Source: Sediminicola sp035798135
GTDB taxonomy: Bacteria; Bacteroidota; Bacteroidia; Flavobacteriales; Flavobacteriaceae
Direction of reading: 5' to 3'
Assembly (NCBI GenBank): GCA_035798135.1
Contig: JAPFBR010000009.1
Location: 6,461-70,460 of the forward strand
Length of the DNA: 64,000 bases
The notes under the pieces were generated by a model, which was not told where the DNA came from, did no database searches, and saw only the letters and a list, made by a program, of their open reading frames with translations. Below, piece by piece: positions 63,602 through 64,000 of this stretch. The position numbers and the translations under genes were made by a program. Position 1 is the stretch's first letter. The number at the start of each line of letters is the position of its first letter.

Positions 63602-64000
63602 TTATTTTCTGACTATTAGCTTATAATTCATAACCACGGTGGAGCCATTCATAAGGGTGACTAGGTAAATTCCATCTTCAAGTCCATCTACATTGAACCC
63701 ATAAATTCCTTGCCCAATTTTCATTTCTTGGGCATCGTATTGGACAACCAATCGACCACTAATATCCCGAATAAAGATATCTTTTATGATTACTGATGGA
63801 TCTGAAATAGCGATTTCAGTATTTAATGATGATGGATTGGGGTAATGTTTAAGTGTGTGTATTGTTTTACTACTGCTTCCTAAATCTAAAGCTGTTAAAG
63901 TTCCATTTTTACTACTCGGTCCACTGCCGCTGCCCAATACCTCTATTGCGTTGATGATCGGGTGCCGTACCCCGCCGACGGATGCAAGTGAGGAAAAATC
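63602..64000 (-). CDS. Malectin-type protein with T9SS sorting domain (5' end outside window)
   Basis: The minus-strand frame is open to the window edge. Residues encoded at 63938-64000 (..SVGGVRHPIINAIEVLG) look like the end of a malectin carbohydrate-binding domain (NPKINAIE-like). A GSGSGPSS linker follows, then a type A T9SS C-terminal domain (LKHYPNPSSLNTEIAIS ... GIYLVTLMNGSTVVMNYKLIVRK). So it is the tail of a large secreted or surface protein. The TTG at 63937 is not its real start. Confidence 0.8.
   Translation of the reverse strand, partial: DFSSLASVGGVRHPIINAIEVLGSGSGPSSKNGTLTALDLGSSSKTIHTLKHYPNPSSLNTEIAISDPSVIIKDIFIRDISGRLVVQYDAQEMKIGQGIYGFNVDGLEDGIYLVTLMNGSTVVMNYKLIVRK

Noticed and set aside
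1..64000. CRISPR array or complete insertion sequence
   Set aside because: No regularly spaced repeats with unique spacers and no transposase gene were seen; the only regular short repeat is the coding tract at 23670-24220.

Overview
The window looks like a chromosomal segment from a member of the Flavobacteriaceae (Bacteroidota), probably marine or environmental. The evidence is low GC (hand-counted sample lines near 35%), the gliding-motility pair gldF/gldG, type IX secretion C-terminal sorting domains (1774-aa subtilase and the gene cut by the right edge), AT-rich TAnnTTTG-type promoter candidates instead of Shine-Dalgarno sites, and DUF294-exonuclease, xylose and KatG genes of flavobacterial type. 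Both edges cut genes.

Layout. 1-5.2 kb is an accessory array of unrelated single genes (serine hydrolase, GyrI-like protein, TPR protein, DUF2200 protein, small lipoprotein). They are all on the + strand and separated by imperfect palindromes whose outer ends read like integron attC boxes (CCTAAC ... GTTAGC). No integrase is visible. 5.5-9.0 kb is bracketed by two direct ~100-bp copies of the 3' half of a tRNA gene plus its terminator; the interval carries one GC-richer aconitase of the short type. 9.0-12 kb is xylA-xylB, then a small lipoprotein, then katG. 15-16.1 kb holds gene debris, including a HEAT-type pseudogene with two stops and a frameshift.

16.4-20.1 kb contains a TPR-transmembrane class III nucleotide cyclase, an HD phosphohydrolase, and a convergent PycTM-like (DUF5706) membrane protein. 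Elsewhere the last two occur as one fused polypeptide, so this reads as a cyclic-nucleotide signalling or defence module. 20.5-25.8 kb is a huge secreted subtilase with a hexapeptide NG-x-SLV repeat tract. 26.4-31.4 kb looks like a (hydroxy)lysine or amino-alcohol catabolic locus: a kinase-M23-aminotransferase fusion, a LysR regulator, and a divergent 2-oxoadipate dioxygenase/decarboxylase (HglS) homologue.

31.8-45 kb is mostly core: AI-2E-type permease, CNMP-CBS-DUF294 protein with DnaQ-like exonuclease, phoH-purC, SAM-hydrolase-like protein and monooxygenase, gldF-gldG, dnaN, mnmE. 45.3-49 kb is a tight operon of N-formylglutamate amidohydrolase, a DUF1704 (MATCAP-type) metallopeptidase, and a glutathione-synthase-like ATP-grasp enzyme. 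49-51 kb is eroded DNA, with a second copy of an element seen at 2.2 kb, a truncated hemoglobin, and an AraC remnant. 51.1-53.9 kb encodes a two-subunit molybdenum hydroxylase. 54-56 kb pairs an RsbQ-like hydrolase with a PAS histidine kinase. 56.4-62.6 kb contains acetyltransferases, a BKACE enzyme, an M20 peptidase, a PhnA-like protein and a PurD-like ATP-grasp enzyme. The window ends with a CpsB-type PHP phosphatase and the tail of a malectin/T9SS protein.

The most promising items for new biology are the cyclase/HD/PycTM module, the attC-like cassette array, the DUF1704 operon, the RsbQ-PAS-kinase pair, and the kinase/peptidase/aminotransferase fusion beside HglS. All function calls come from reading the sequence; no database search was run.
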